Source: Plutella xylostella (lineage: Eukaryota; Arthropoda; Insecta; Lepidoptera; Plutellidae). From it: a stretch of DNA of 64,000 nt. The DNA is taken from NCBI RefSeq assembly GCF_932276165.1, contig NC_064004.1, positions 2,986,001 to 3,050,000 on the forward strand, given 5' to 3'. Of this stretch, positions 39,518-51,982 are shown in pieces. A program made the position numbers and the translations under genes. Within the stretch, counting starts at the first letter, position 1. Each line of letters begins with the position of its first letter. A model generated the notes under the pieces. The model did no database searches. It worked only from the letters and a program-made list of their open reading frames with translations, and was not told the origin of the DNA.

Positions 39518-39854
39518 CTATTCTATTCTATTCTCAGTGGGGGTGTTAGTACCTGCACCTGGCTCTCTCGAGTGGAACCTTTGTGCATATCCCCAAGGTC
39601 TAAACTGCCTTCCTAAGCTTGGACCATTTCCCACCACGCTGGTCCACTGCGGGTTGGTGGGTTCACATCACATATCTAGATGTACTAAATCTAGATATGC
39701 AGGTTTCCTCACGATGTTTTCCTTCACCGTAAGAGCGATGGTATACATTGTACTTAAGTTAAAAGAACTCATTGGTACATGTCAGCGCCGGGATTCGAAC
39801 CCGCATCTCTTGCGTGAGAAGCGGGCGCTTACCCGACTGAGCTACCACCGCTCC
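39518..39854 (-). mobile_element. SINE, type C
   Basis: TATTCTATTCTATTCTC tail at the left; tRNA-like head at the right (GGGATTCGAACCC, GAGCTACCACCGCTC). Confidence 0.8.
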
Positions 39855-40076
39855 TCAATAAAAATAACTATACGTTTATCTAATAAACTGACAACAACAA
39901 CAACCACAAAAAAATATCAGACAGGTTGCTGTCCAGAGCGTCGAAAAGGTACCAGCTCAGCATGTACTGTAGACAATTAGGCCACGCTGGTTTTCAGCCG
40001 GCCCTTATAAGGTGACCATCATATCACAACATAATATAAGTCACATACAATGCAATTTCCATTGACTTATAATATA

Positions 40077-40281
40077 CTAGCTGTTCCCGCGAGCTTCGCT
40101 TCGTCTTAAAAAGTTATCCCATGAGAATTCCGGGACAAAAAGTAGCCTATGTTCTTTCTCAGGGACCATAATATGTACCTTTACCAAATTTCATTCAAAT
40201 CCGTTCAGTAGTTTTGGTGTGAAAGATTAACAGACAGACAGACAGACACAGTTACTTTCGCATTTATAATATTAGTTAGGA
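40077..40281 (-). mobile_element. Short Helitron-like repeat, copy 7
   Basis: CTAGCTGTTCCCGCGAGC to TATTAGTTAGGA. Confidence 0.65.
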
Positions 40282-40610
40282 TTGTGTATCAATGATTTTC
40301 AAAAATCATTAACAACTTAACACTTTAGTAACACTCTCTAATACGAGAAATAACTTGTGTCTATAGTTCGAATAGTTGTAAAACAAAAGTTCTACAAAAT
40401 GGCGTTATCTTCGACCCGTTTCGGATTACAAAACTAAGTTTGGAACACCCTGTAGATAATAATATAGTTCACACAAACGTCTGGCTTTGGGCATTCCCTT
40501 TGTGGGCGGCGTTATCATGAAATATCCTTGTATCTTTGAAATATTTTGTTTAAGTATTTTCTGTTTCGTAGAAATTTTTAACAGTAACATAGTTCAAGTT
40601 TATTAATTAC

Positions 40611-40822
40611 AAGCTGTTCCCGCGCGCTTCGCTTCGCCTTAAAAAGTTTTCCCGTGGGAATTCCGGGATAAAAAGAAGCCTATGTTCTTTCCCAGGGTCT
40701 AAACCATATGTATACCAAATTTCATTCAAATCCGTTCAGTAGTTTTGGCGTGAAAGAGTAACAGACAGACAGACAGACAGTACAGTACAGTACAGTACAG
40801 TACAGGACAGTATTAGTTAGGA
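40611..40822 (-). mobile_element. Short Helitron-like repeat, copy 8
   Basis: Same family. The (CAGA)n run changes into a (GTACA)n run near 40779-40803, an unusual local expansion. Confidence 0.65.
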
Positions 40823-40831
40823 TATTAAGAC

Positions 40832-41067
40832 GGCACCGTAGCTTAGGCGGTAGTGAAGCTGCTTCCGAAGCTTGGGGGCGCGGGTTCGAATCCCGCCCAG
40901 GGTAAATATTCGTGTGATGAGCACTTGTGTTTGCCTTGTGTCTGGTTGTCGTTTATCTATGTACATAGATATATCAGCTGCCCGACACCCATAACACAGG
41001 TTCTGCCTAGCTTGGGGTCGGATGGCCGTGTGTGAGATGTCCCCACATATTTATTATTTATTTATTT
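40832..41067 (+). mobile_element. SINE, type B tail on a different tRNA head
   Basis: The head is CACCGTAGCTTAGGCGGTAG with B box GGGTTCGAATCCC. The tail is the type B sequence (GCTTGGGGTCGGATGGCCG). Confidence 0.75.
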
Positions 41068-43188
41068 TGGTTAGAACCTTTGTGACTTTATGCATTGCTA
41101 CAATGTTTGCCATTACGTTGGACTTAAAACGTTTCGAGAGTAAACAAAATTCGGACAGTTTTTAACTTTGTTTTTGCATGTCTTCATCTAGTTCGTGTAT
41201 CGTTAATCTAAGAATACCAATTTAGACACACATCGGCGATCACAGAACGGGGTCAGTGACGTTTGTTGGTTTAGTCTGTGAACTGAGTCAGCACGTGTAG
41301 GCTTTGCGATCCGCAGGAGGCTACAGACTAGAGGAGGATGTGACTAGCCTAGGCCTTGGCCGACAAACGTTCATCATCATCACAGAACATCTCGTCCTCG
41401 CTTGGGCACGGGTCTCCTTCCAATGCAGGGAGGGAGTAGGCCTCTAGTGTGGCTTGGTGGACCTCAACACAAGCTTGTGCTGAGAGAGTTGTCGGGTAGG
41501 TAAGTGGGCAACCCGACTGTCAGATGTTTTCAAGCTGCCCAAAGGCCTCTTACTAAGCTTTACGACTGCTGCCGAAGCAGCCACCGGGATCCACTGCTTG
41601 ATGTGCCATCCGAAGCACCTTTATCTTATATTTTTTGCAACGTATTGTCAATACGGATATGATGAAGTTGACTTTGAACAAATGAAATTGAATTTAATTT
41701 GAAGGCATCTTGAAATCACATCTCTTTTATTTGGTATTGTTATTCAGTCGAGAATAGCTTGGGCCTAGGATAAGCTCATTGCTGATCTAGGTATTTCACC
41801 TTCGATCTTGAATGGAATGAGGAAGTTACGAAATCATTATAAATAGGTATTTGCAAGCCATTGCATCGCATAAGGACACATAGATAGATAGAAAGTAAAC
41901 TTTGTTGACTTTTTTGTAATAATCTTACCTATCTATAGTAACGTATGTCGTTTTTTTTTATTTTAAATTTAAATTTAAATTCATAATTCGTAGAACCAAA
42001 GTTTACGATGACGAGGATGCCTTTTGGTAAGATTTTCAAGGATAGAACCCGGGACCACGGCGCCGCAGTTACTAACCAATGCGCCATTCGATGAAAATTC
42101 TCCTTTTTAATTTAAGAGTACCTAATTTGGTATTTTTTCACATTTGAACCTTTTCATTGCACGTGAGTGTATTAGGAAATCGGTTAAAAAGATGACAGCT
42201 TGATTCTAGACAGAAATGGAATGCATAAACTTAATGACGTTAGGCGATGGTCGTATCTTTTATTAGCTGTGTAAGAGCTGTAAAAGAGTCGTAAATGAAC
42301 GCTTATGTGTCTTGTGATAAGGTTATTGAATTGAGAACCTTCAAAGCACCCTTCAGGGAGAAATGATGACTTAATTGAAAAATATCTGATTTAATTTAGA
42401 AAGTTTGTGATTTTTGTAAATTTTAACGTGAACAGAATATTTTTCCTACAATCACAACGAAAAACAAATTCAAATGTTACTGTCGATACTTGGATCTCAT
42501 GGTGAGGCCGTGGGTTCGAATCCTGCCATGTACCAATGAATTATTTCGTAATAAGGATTAAATAATTTAAATATCCATTCAAAATATACCTACAAGTGAC
42601 ATTTTATAAGTAAAAATAAATTGAAAAAAAAAAAAAAATTGCATTTCATTTTAGATTTTCAGACAAAGGTCCAATTTCATACTTCGCAGATCACATGATT
42701 TTTTTAATCGAAATGTTCATGAAAAAGCGAAAAAAGGTGGTTTTATATAAGTTGTTGAGTGTATCATAACCTGGTGTATGTGTTTAAGCAAAATGTCCAA
42801 AGATTTTATTTTTCTACAAAATTGTGACTTGATCTATATATAGGCTGTTGAAAATATTAAACCTCATTAGCTACTTGCTTTTCATTCACTTACGACCTTT
42901 TAGCAGAAGGTAAATCCACCAGGCTCGAGCACTGATAAAAACTCACTCTATATAAAAGCAGGAGAAATCTCTGGCCGACATTTCAGTCTCATTGGTATTC
43001 GTTCGTCGAAACTCGGTTCGTCAAATTGAGAAATTCTCGAAGAAACATTTTGAACCAAGTTAAATATTGATGTTACATGATGACAAAATGTGCGGGGTTT
43101 CTGTAAATAAGACGAACATTACGTCGCAAAGAGCTATGATGTACCTATGTATGACAAATACATAGGTACTGAAATTACACCCACGACT
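41068..43188. other. Gene-free stretch with scattered repeat scraps
   Basis: 41380-41620 holds a LINE/SINE-like scrap (GGGCAACCCGACTGTCAG, also inverted at 53495-53580). 42130-42165 is a right end of an ACACTCACGAGCAAT-type MITE. 42500-42535 is a type E SINE B-box piece. The rest is unrecognised. Confidence 0.45.
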
Positions 43189-43345
43189 ATACAGGGTGTT
43201 GCTAAAAGGGTATATTAAGCCGAAACCTACATGTGCAGCATGGTATATATAAGCCCGAAAATGAAATCAGAATTTTAAAATTCGCGAAAAAAAAATTAAT
43301 TTTTCATTGAAACTATGTTAGTCACGTGACTTTTTACTATGGAGA
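43189..43345. mobile_element. TACAGGGTG MITE, left half
   Basis: ACAGGGTGTTGCTAAAAGGG and CCGAAACCTACATGTGCAGC as in 26501-26769. The right arm is missing. Confidence 0.6.
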
Positions 43346-43401
43346 ATGACTTTCACAGTATGGTTTTAAAACATTTCACAGATTATTTAGATTTTTCTAT
43401 T

Positions 43402-43530
43402 TGGCAATAGGCCCGCCCCCTATTACATTGGGACTAACATAACACTCTGGCGAAAAGTGGGTGCAGCAATGCACCTCTGCCTACCCCGCATGGGAGTACA
43501 TTAGTACAAGGCGTGAGTGCGTGTGTGTGT
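43402..43530 (+). mobile_element. SINE, type A, 5'-truncated
   Basis: Only the body from GGCAATAGGCCCGCC to AGTGCGTGTG is present; the tRNA head is absent. Confidence 0.7.
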
Positions 43531-44099
43531 TTTTTTTTTTATAAGCTTGTCTATAAGAATTTTTTATAAGCTTGTCTTGTCTTTGAGAATTATAATAAGT
43601 TGCATAAGCAAGCTGATCTATTTCATGAAAAACCATTGTGTTATAAGAAAAAAATAATGAGTACCTACCTTAAAAACTGATTACGTATAAAATGTGCAAA
43701 GTTGAACTTACATACTATATGTAATTTTAGATTATAAGTAAAATCATGTTGTTATAATATGTACCTACTATAAGTTAGTGATGTTTTGTTTTTACGTTTA
43801 AATTATTTGTGAAACTTTATTGGCTTGTGTATGAACTTAATGTTAGTTTATAAGTGAAATATTATAAAGCTGTTTGTTTCCAAATAAAGAAAATTAAAAT
43901 TAAAATTTAAAGTGGCAACCCTACAATAAGAATAGGCTGTAATGGCCTTGCATTTCTGAACAGCATACATTCAACTTTGAGGTCTAGCAACTAGGAATCT
44001 ACTTGGTCAGTGGTAACCGTTTCGTTTGAGAGAAATTTGAATATAGCATCGCTATTTCATTCTACTGTACTCTATCATCAGCTCATAATCGTCCACTGC
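43531..44099. other. Gene-free AT-rich stretch
   Basis: Nothing recognisable except an AATAAAG-type end near 43885. Confidence 0.5.
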
Positions 44100-44865
44100 T
44101 AAAGTCTGTTTTTTAATCTCAGATACTAAATTGACAGATTCGGAACCGTTCATTAGTCGATTGTCCCTCGATTTACTGCCAGGTTCTATAACTCTATCTA
44201 TCTATAACTGGTAGTTACTTTCATACGATTCTGACAGATTGTTACTTTTGATTATGTCAAAATCGTATGAAAGTAACTACCAGTTATGGATAGATAGCTT
44301 ATAGATAGAGATATTATATAAACTGGCAGTAAGTGACGTATCGTTCTATTGGCGGGACAATCAACTGCGTTATGAACCGTTCAGATTCTGACAATTTAGT
44401 AACTGACATTAAAAAACAGCAGGGCGATCACGAACAATATAGAATCGAATGCGAGTGCGACTAGTGGCAACTTGACAGCACTTTCGAACACTTTTTATCT
44501 ATAAAATTGACAGTTGTCGCACTCGCATTCGATTCTATACGTCAGCAGTACCCGTATCACGAAAATTCGAGCTAACGAATAGAATCGAATGCGAGTGCGA
44601 CTATTGTCAACTTGACAGCACTTTCGAACACTTTTTACCTTTCGAATGAGTTTCGAAAAGAATGACCACAGAGTACATAATATTATTCTGACAATGACCT
44701 ATGGAATGATAGCTGTCAAACTTTCGCAAATCTATACACCGCCATTTTGTCGCATTGTTGTTGACAGGTTGACAGCACTTTCGAATAGACTATCGAATAG
44801 AATGTGCTGCGTTTTTTCCGGATCGCTCTACTGCTCTGTTTTTCGTGATCGCCCTGCAGACATTA
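44100..44865. mobile_element. Nested MITE cluster
   Basis: The outer TAAAGTCTGTTTTTTAATCTC MITE (sister of 27842-28014) carries two insertions. One is a palindromic element inside (about 44178-44332, ACTGCCAGG...CTGGCAGT). The other is the 44420-44856 MITE near its right end. The last bases, ACATTA, resume after 44859. Confidence 0.65.
44420..44856. mobile_element. MITE with CAGGGCGATCACGAA ends
   Basis: 437 bp. CAGGGCGATCACGAA and its complement TTCGTGATCGCCCTG at the ends. CAG on both sides is a likely 3-bp duplication. Confidence 0.75.
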
Positions 44866-45531
44866 ATATCAGCCCTTAATCGTCCACTGGACATAGGCCT
44901 CTTCCAAGGGGCGCCACACTGTTATAAAGATACAGAAACATTTATATGACCCACTGACAATAATATTTTTTTTGGAAACAATATAAAATAATAAGCCAAG
45001 ATAATATAAAATAATAGAATACTCTTTATTTTGCACGATTAAAGAAAACATTATATAAAATAGTACAAAAAAGGCGGTCTTATTGCTTAAAGCAATCTCT
45101 ACCAGATAATGTTAACAGAAAGCTCTTTTCGTGCACCCCATGACCGATAGAATAAAATTATTCAGATTGAACTTTTTATATATTTTTCACCACACAGTGC
45201 TGAAACAGGATATCCAGATAGATGAAAAATGCTGAAACTTTGATGTAACTTTTAAACCGTAAAAAATATCGTATATTTTTTGTCTCTCAAATAGCCAGTA
45301 TTTTTAGTTGCGGCATGCGATATTTTTTGTCATGTAAAGCTGCGTACAGATCGGCCCAACGAACGCGAAACGATGGATATTTTAAGATTCCATGATTTTA
45401 AGAAGAAAGAGAACATTTCACACTTAAAAAAATAACTACTAATTGTTTTTGGTCTTGACCAAAAGAAACAATTTTATTTTTGCTAACGTTACTATCTAAG
45501 ATTGGAGCTCGAGTCATTGCGTCAAACCATA

Positions 45532-45748
45532 TACAGTGCCACAAACTTATCAGTTCCGGTGACATCTCACGTAAATGTGTTATTTTTCTTCATTCTATAA
45601 GATTTTAAGTTTTCCAGTTGTGGTTATTCGCTCTTGTGGTTTCAATAAACCCATCTTATCTATATCAATATATAATTCATTAGTAAATAATGAGATATGG
45701 ATCAATTTAGTTCGCTCTCACCGGAACAGATAAGCTTGTCGCACTATA
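45532..45748. mobile_element. MITE with CAGTGCCACAAACTTATC ends, empty copy
   Basis: TACAGTGCCACAAACTTATC at the left, GATAAGCTTGTCGCACTATA at the right. It lacks the insert found in 47342-47838. Confidence 0.75.
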
Positions 45749-46012
45749 CTCTGTTAGAGCTTTAATTTTGTTTGCACGTGAGGACTACACAGTTCTGTTG
45801 TACGGTCAGCATACAAAGCAGGAGTGCGAGAAGGCAATATCCTTTCAATGGAGGTAGCGACAGCAAACTCAGTGTTCAATCAATGAAGGTACATAGGTAT
45901 ACCACTAGGTACAAGATGTCCCATTTAGTTGTGCCTTCGTGTTGGGTCCAGAAGAGTCACTCTACATTTTAGACTAAGTGATTGATTGATTGTTTATTTT
46001 TTTTTAGACTAA

Positions 46013-46138
46013 GTGCCAATTTTTTTATTGTCGGTCATCTAACCGACCGGGATTGGTTTATAAAATTCTTGACAGATATGTCAAAAGTCAACCACTGATA
46101 CCTGGTTATGCTCTAACCGACTATGGAGAAATTGGGAC
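46013..46138. mobile_element. GTGCCAATTTCTCC MITE, copy 2
   Basis: Ends GTGCCAATTT and GAGAAATTGGGAC with the family's CTCTAACCGACTATGG arm. Confidence 0.65.
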
Positions 46139-46219
46139 TAAACTAGATGAAGTGTCATGTGCAAACTAAAGTCACGACAAAATAACACCCTACTTCTTCC
46201 ACTAAGCTCTTATTTTGAA

Positions 46220-46431
46220 CTAGCTGTTCCCGCGAGCTTCGCTTCGCCTTAAAAAGTTTTTCCATGGGATTTCCGGGATAAAAAAGTAGCCTATGTTCTT
46301 TCCCAGGGTCTATACCATATGTATTCCAAATTTCATTCAAATCCGTTCAGTAGTTTTGGCGTGAAAGAGTAACAGACAGACAGACAGACAGACAGACACA
46401 GTTACTTTCGCATTTATAATATTAGTTAGGA
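46220..46431 (-). mobile_element. Short Helitron-like repeat, copy 9
   Basis: CTAGCTGTTCCCGCGAGC to TATTAGTTAGGA, with (CAGA)n. Confidence 0.65.
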
Positions 46432-46469
46432 AGTTAGGATAAGTCTATCCGGTTATCTGTCCTTCTTCT

Positions 46470-46575
46470 TCAGACTACCTACCTATATGTTAGCAGCCCA
46501 CTTCCGGACGTAGGTCCTGTCCCAAAGCACGCCACTGGATGCGATCTATAGCTTTCCCCATCCAATCATTATCTT
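46470..46575 (-). mobile_element. LINE 3'-end fragment
   Basis: AAAGCACGCCACTGGATGCG as in 3411-3580. Confidence 0.5.
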
Positions 46576-46799
46576 TCGCATCGCTTATGTGTTTATCGGT
46601 TAATGTGTGTACCTAATATTGATCCAATTTTATTGAGCTTCAAGATAATTAAGATTAGATTAAAGTTGACGTCATGTTTGACTACGCTTATACAGGGTGA
46701 TTGGTAAAGGTATTCCATCTATCGGCATCGTACTTATTGCATCAAACGGATTGCCATATAATTTTTATGAATCGAGAAACGGCGTCGGCAATGCCGATA

Positions 46800-46925
46800 A
46801 ACCTAACTACTTATCACAACCATGCGTCCTCTATTCTAAGTAATCATCAATTTTATGTAAAAAAAACTTATTATAAAATTTATGATTACTTAGAAGACGT
46901 TAATGCATGGTTGTGATAATTAGTT
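46800..46925. mobile_element. Inverted-repeat element
   Basis: AACCATGCGTCCTCTATTCTAAGTAATCAT pairs with ATGATTACTTAGAAGACG...GCATGGTT, leaving a loop of about 30 bases (only part of each arm is quoted here in short form). Confidence 0.5.
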
Positions 46926-47341
46926 AGCTCTGCTCATGTATATTATTAAGCTTATAAGTATTGGACTATACGTATACCAACTAGTTTAAGTCTTTTTTTG
47001 AAAAGATGGCTCAGGAGTTTCTTGCCTCCTTTCTAAGCCTTAGACAGAAAGAGCCCCTTATCCGAACTGTGAGTATAGTTTGTAAAAATTAACGTTCATC
47101 AGAAAATTTTATATTTGATGATGATGATGTCCTCTTCGTCGTATCCGACAACAGCGACTCTTGCTACACTCTGTTATGTGCTCTTATGTGGCTGGCAAGT
47201 CCGAACTTCGTCTTGAACAACCTGTCACACTGAGCACAGGTATACGATGAATAAAAACATTTGACTTTGTCTTTGAAGTGGACGCACTTGTACGTGAAAG
47301 GAGGCTTACCTTAAAACGGAGACATGATGTGGAAAGACCGT

Positions 47342-47838
47342 GCAGTGCCACAAACTTATCTGTTCCGGTGACAGCTCACGTAAATGTGTAATACGTGAAA
47401 ATGTCCAGAAAACGTGTTTATCACATATTAAATCAAGATTTAGGCATGAGAAGGCTGTCCGCGCGTTGGCTGCCGCGTTTGCTAACGTCAGACCAACGAC
47501 GTGTTCGAATGAACATTTCCAATGCTCTGTTGGCGCAGTTTAGGCGCAATAAATCCGTGTTTTGGCGCCGCCTAATTACTGTTTGACAGGCTATGTAGAA
47601 GAATAAAAATAAATTTTAAGAAAAAAAAATCTTGTATCTATGTTAGGTCGGAAACTTTTCAGACCACCTACGTATTTCTTCATTCTATAAGATTTTAAGT
47701 TTGCCATTAGTGGTAATTCGCTCTTGTGGGTTCAATAAACCCATCTAATCTATATCAATATATTATTTATCAGTAAATAATGAGATATGGATCAATTTAG
47801 TTCGCTCTCACCGGAACAGATAAGTTTGTCGCACTGTA
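47342..47838. mobile_element. MITE with CAGTGCCACAAACTTATC ends, carrying a mariner remnant
   Basis: Same ends as 45532-45748 but split by 282 bp at the equivalent of its GTAAATGTGT/TATTT junction. Confidence 0.75.
47391..47672 (+). pseudogene. mariner transposase fragment
   Basis: Encodes the helix-turn-helix/linker part of a mariner transposase (RVYHILNQDLGMRRLSARW, RVRMNISNALLAQFRRNK, WRRLITV) and then stops. The catalytic domain is deleted. A probable mariner 3' terminal repeat, TTAGGTCGGAAACTTTTC, ends at the TA border. Confidence 0.8.
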
Positions 47839-49233
47839 AAGTATTCTGAATGAAGCAGCCACCTTGCCTTCCGACGGCTGATATTGTTATTGTTTCGAAG
47901 TTATCAATTATTGTTCAAAGACAGTAGGAAAGTATAAATACAGAAGCGTAGGTAAGATTTGAATGTTGCTAGAAGAAAGCAATTTAGGTCATTCGTGTGA
48001 TAATTTTTGAACTTAAAATATTATGTCCATGAAGTGCAACCATTTGTTGGCTCTTTATTTTCTCTATCTAAATATTATCACACATCATCCCAACTCCCAA
48101 TCCATCACCAACTCCACAGCTGGGGCACGGTTTTTAGGTCTAGTCCACCACCACGCGGGCCTAGTGCGAGTTGATACACAACAACAAAAGCAAACATTAT
48201 GAGTTGAGTGAATTACCTATATAAATATATTTTTTTAATTTGTTCAAAACATACAAAATAACACACCAACGAAGTAAGAACAAGAACCCCTTAATTTTCA
48301 TCATTAGGTTAAAAATACACAAGTTACAGAAGTCAAACTCACAACACTCCGCCAACAAATGAACTAAGTACAGTCAGCGAAAGAAGTATGTTTGCCTCAA
48401 ACAGTTTGATCCAGAGACTCATGGGTGGAAGATAGATGATTCAAAAAATATGATATCGATACCTACATACCAAACGAATGGGAGATTTTCTTTTGAAGTT
48501 TAAAAGTTCCAAAATCGACCAATAGATGGCATCCGGCCTGTAATTTTTTATGAGCTGCATTCTTCTGAGGGGACCGAAGATGTCAAAAATGGTACAAAGC
48601 TATCTTAAACTAGTTAACACTTAATATTATGCATAATATAACAGCTAGTTATTGCATATGGTTAAATTCACATCCATTGGGTTTTTGTATTGGCTGAAAA
48701 GACTGGAAACAATGCCGGCTTAAAAAAAATGCAGTGCTATTGAGTACCTATGAAGTTTTACTAGCGCCATCTATAATAGGTTTTAGTCTATGGTTGTTGT
48801 CTATGGTTGAAAATCTCCCATTCTATAAGCTAACCTCCTAATGATTAGATCCTGTTTTAAGTTTAGAGGATGTTTACTAAATGACTTTGAAACGCACGAA
48901 TTGCAATTGTTTGTGTCCGTCAAAAAGTCGAAATTCTTAAATAACAACATCATTATCATCATCACTACCCATTACGTCCCCTTGCTGGGATGCTGGGGGA
49001 CGGGTCTCCTTCCAATGAAGGAAGAGTTTTAGGCCTAGTCCACCACGCTGGCCTAGTGTGGGTTGGTGGACAATCGGACATAACACAACATACACATATT
49101 TTGTAAACCTTTTCTAAAGGGACAAAAAGCTCTATGCATTCGGGGGTAAGTATTTTTTTTCATGACACATGTCATATCAGCCGTCAGTGGATCATAAAAT
49201 GCAAAATATGGTGTTACTCTATTAAAAGGTTTA
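47839..49233. other. Gene-free stretch
   Basis: 48950-49080 is a LINE/SINE-like scrap (GGGACGGGTCTCCTTCCAATG, also at 41398). The rest is unrecognised. Confidence 0.45.
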
Positions 49234-49369
49234 GGGCCACTTGCAGAAACATATTAAATCTAGATTTAGTGTCAAATCTCGATTTAAGAAATGTCAGTCC
49301 ATATAAAATTTGACACTAAATCGAGATTTTACACTAAATCTAGATTTAATTTGTTCGTGCAAGGGGCCC
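49234..49369. mobile_element. Harbinger-like MITE with TTA duplication
   Basis: GGGCCACTTGCAGAAAC to GTGCAAGGGGCCC, flanked by TTA (49231-49233 and 49370-49372). The arms contain AAATCTAGATTTAGTGT and its complement. Confidence 0.75.
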
Positions 49370-49858
49370 TTAGATTAAGTTGTAAGGTAAGGTTTAAGTA
49401 CATCTTTAAAGTGTAAAATTTCGTCGGTGGCAATAAAGTATATTTTCTTTCTTTCTTTCTTTCAAATATGTTTGCGCTGGGGTGGCCAATGTAGTTCTTT
49501 TGCTGACTGTACTTGCCAGTACCTATTGCTCAAACGGAAAATTTCGAATTGTATGGTACCAACAGCAAACAAAGTTTCGAGCCCCTTTTCAAAGAGATTC
49601 CTACAGAACATTCCATTGTAAAAGATAAATGCGTAAACAAGAACAAGAATAATAACAAATAGAATTCGATTGAACATTTATTTTGAAACTTTGACCGAAA
49701 ACGCGATACCTACCTATTTAGGATTTTTTTTTGCTCAACTATTATATATAATCGTTTATTACGGACCAACGATCCAAAAAAGTGTTAGTATTACATTTAT
49801 CTTAACCTAATGTTAGTTATAACTACATAACACACAAAAAATTACTCTATACACACAT

Positions 49859-50100
49859 CTATTTTTTATTTGGTAGGAGTGACAACTGCACCCAGTGGTT
49901 AAGGAAACAGTTGTCCCACCTATCCACAGCCGTGTTCAGGACGGTGTTAGTGCTGCCGCGGACGCGGTGCAACAATGACGCGGCGCGCAACCTCATGACC
50001 GCGTAAAAGTCAGGCGTACGGACCTCCGCGAACATACCCGATGCACTGCACCACCTCGGCAGCCTCATCAGCATCCTGAACGCGTTGTTGTATTACAAGT
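49859..50100 (-). pseudogene. LINE C-terminal fragment
   Basis: The minus strand encodes RLPRWCSASGMFAEVRT...VMRLRAASLLHRVRGSTN, the C-terminal pattern of CR1/Jockey-like LINE reverse transcriptases, followed by its stop. The rest of the element is missing. Confidence 0.55.
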
Positions 50101-50484
50101 TTTGAATATCTTATTCACAAGAATCTAAATAAAATTTAACACAAAACTTATAACTAATTTAATATTAATTTCGTCGGACTCCGCATCTATTAAAGATAAG
50201 GATATTAAATTTATTCTGCTCTGTGGCATACTGGCCCTCAGATGTCTATTTACCTAGACATCTGAGGCCATAGGTCTTGATAGGACAGTGGTCTAGTCCT
50301 ATCTGAATCTAATTTTTGAAGTGCACTCAGACTTCAAACAATCTGGGACCTAAACCTAGATCGAGAGATAAATGGTAGTGAGGACTTGTCCTTATCAGGA
50401 TGTTGCAAAAGGCATGTAGTAATTGACTCTGGGTGGGCTTAAGCCCCGTTTCCGACTGCTGTTTTGTATGAAATACATACATAT

Positions 50485-50600
50485 ACATATGCACTCACGA
50501 CTGTAATCCCCGAAGGGGTAGTCAGAGATGGCTCACAAAGCGAGCCACCCACTTTTCGCAGCACATTTGTACTCACGTGATAGGCTGCGAACCATATAGC
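50485..50600 (-). mobile_element. SINE, type E tail fragment
   Basis: CACGACTGTAATCCCCGAAG and GCGAGCCACCCACTTTTCGC. The inverse of the tail at 63880-63985. Confidence 0.6.
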
Positions 50601-51203
50601 CGTTTTGGGATAAGTAGAATGCACTTAGAATACTCATCTAGAGTCTAGCTGTGCTACCACAACAAAATTTTAAACACTGTTTAACTAGTGTTTAAAACGA
50701 AATTTGACAGATTTTGTAGGCGTTTGACAGCGGTAAACATCTGTTAGATACTGTCTAAGTTTTTGTGGTAAGGCCGTAGCTGTGCAGGTTTCCTCACGAT
50801 GTTTTCCATCACCGTAAGAGCACGAATTGTATGAAATCTCTGGACTATAACCGGTTCTTAACCAGAACTACCTATCTTAGTATACGTTTTATAATAACGC
50901 TGGCTTAAATGCTAGTGTTTGAGAATGGCCCTGCTGTGACCAGATCGCGGCTAACCGACTGATTGCTCTGCAGTAGGCAAATAATTGTTCGACCAATAGC
51001 TTTGTGCATATAATTGGAAATGCTCTAAATTATTGCAAAGCCACCGTAGCAATATCTGTGTCTCTTTTGCATTTGTATATTATTTTATATTTCCACAGGA
51101 TGACGCTAAAATTGTATAGTAAGCCAAAAGGGGCACGATGCTAAGTATGAAAAAAATCAGAGGTGCCATCACAGGATTCGATACTTTTTTCGAAACTAAA
51201 CTA

Positions 51204-51366
51204 AGGGTCACTTTTACCAAACGATTAAAATTTGATTTAAATACTATTTTACATACGTTTGGGTATGTAAAATAGTATTTAAATCAAATTTTAAATACAT
51301 TTTGTACTAACTGACAGACGTATGACAGGCTACTAAATACGTTTAGCGTTTGGTGAAATTCCACCT
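51204..51366. mobile_element. Hairpin MITE
   Basis: AGGGTCACTTTTACCAAACG to CGTTTGGTGAAATTCCACCT. A 35-bp stem (ATTTGATTTAAATACTATTT) flanks a short loop at 51262-51268. Confidence 0.6.
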
Positions 51367-51556
51367 AATATGAAAAAAACAAATGTAACTTTGGAATTTG
51401 CCTTACATTTTGACAGTGACAGTTGACGATAGGCAACGTAAACGGAGGTTTCTCTTAGGAATCTTACCCCTAAATTTATAGAGCTTTTTGACACTTTAAA
51501 AGAGGTCTACGATAGAACAACGCGGACTCGGGTGTAGGTACTCAATGACGAATTAG

Positions 51557-51864
51557 GTACAGTCAGCTGCATAAGTAGCAGTACACTTTTTTACCTTTTC
51601 AAACTCACAAACTGCTATTAAAACACTGATGTCGATTCTGAAGGCAGAAATTCTAATTTTAACGCTGTCAAACTAAAAAAATTGCTAGCATAAAATGACA
51701 TTTATGAAAACAATCATAGAGTCGAATTTTAAACAATGAAATTAAGGTTTTGACAGCTCTAAATTTAGAATTTCTGCCTTCAGAATCGACATCACTGTCA
51801 GTTTGTAATGTAGCTACTTTGACAAGGAACAAAAGTGTATAGCGGCTTATGCAGCTGACCGTAC
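51557..51864. mobile_element. MITE with GTACAGTCAGCTGCATAAG ends
   Basis: GTACAGTCAGCTGCATAAG pairs with CTTATGCAGCTGACCGTAC. An inner arm of TCGATTCTGAAGGCAGAAAT and its complement adds to the hairpin. Confidence 0.75.
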
Positions 51865-51982
51865 ATTGTGATCTAAATTGGACTTTTTCACTGACATAAA
51901 GATTAAAATTCGAATGTTTCAAAGTCATGTTGTTAACCATTTCTAAACTTACGATACGGTAACTATATGAATTATGAAAATA

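Noticed and set aside
39537..39980. 147-aa ORF
   Set aside because: It lies mostly within a type C SINE.
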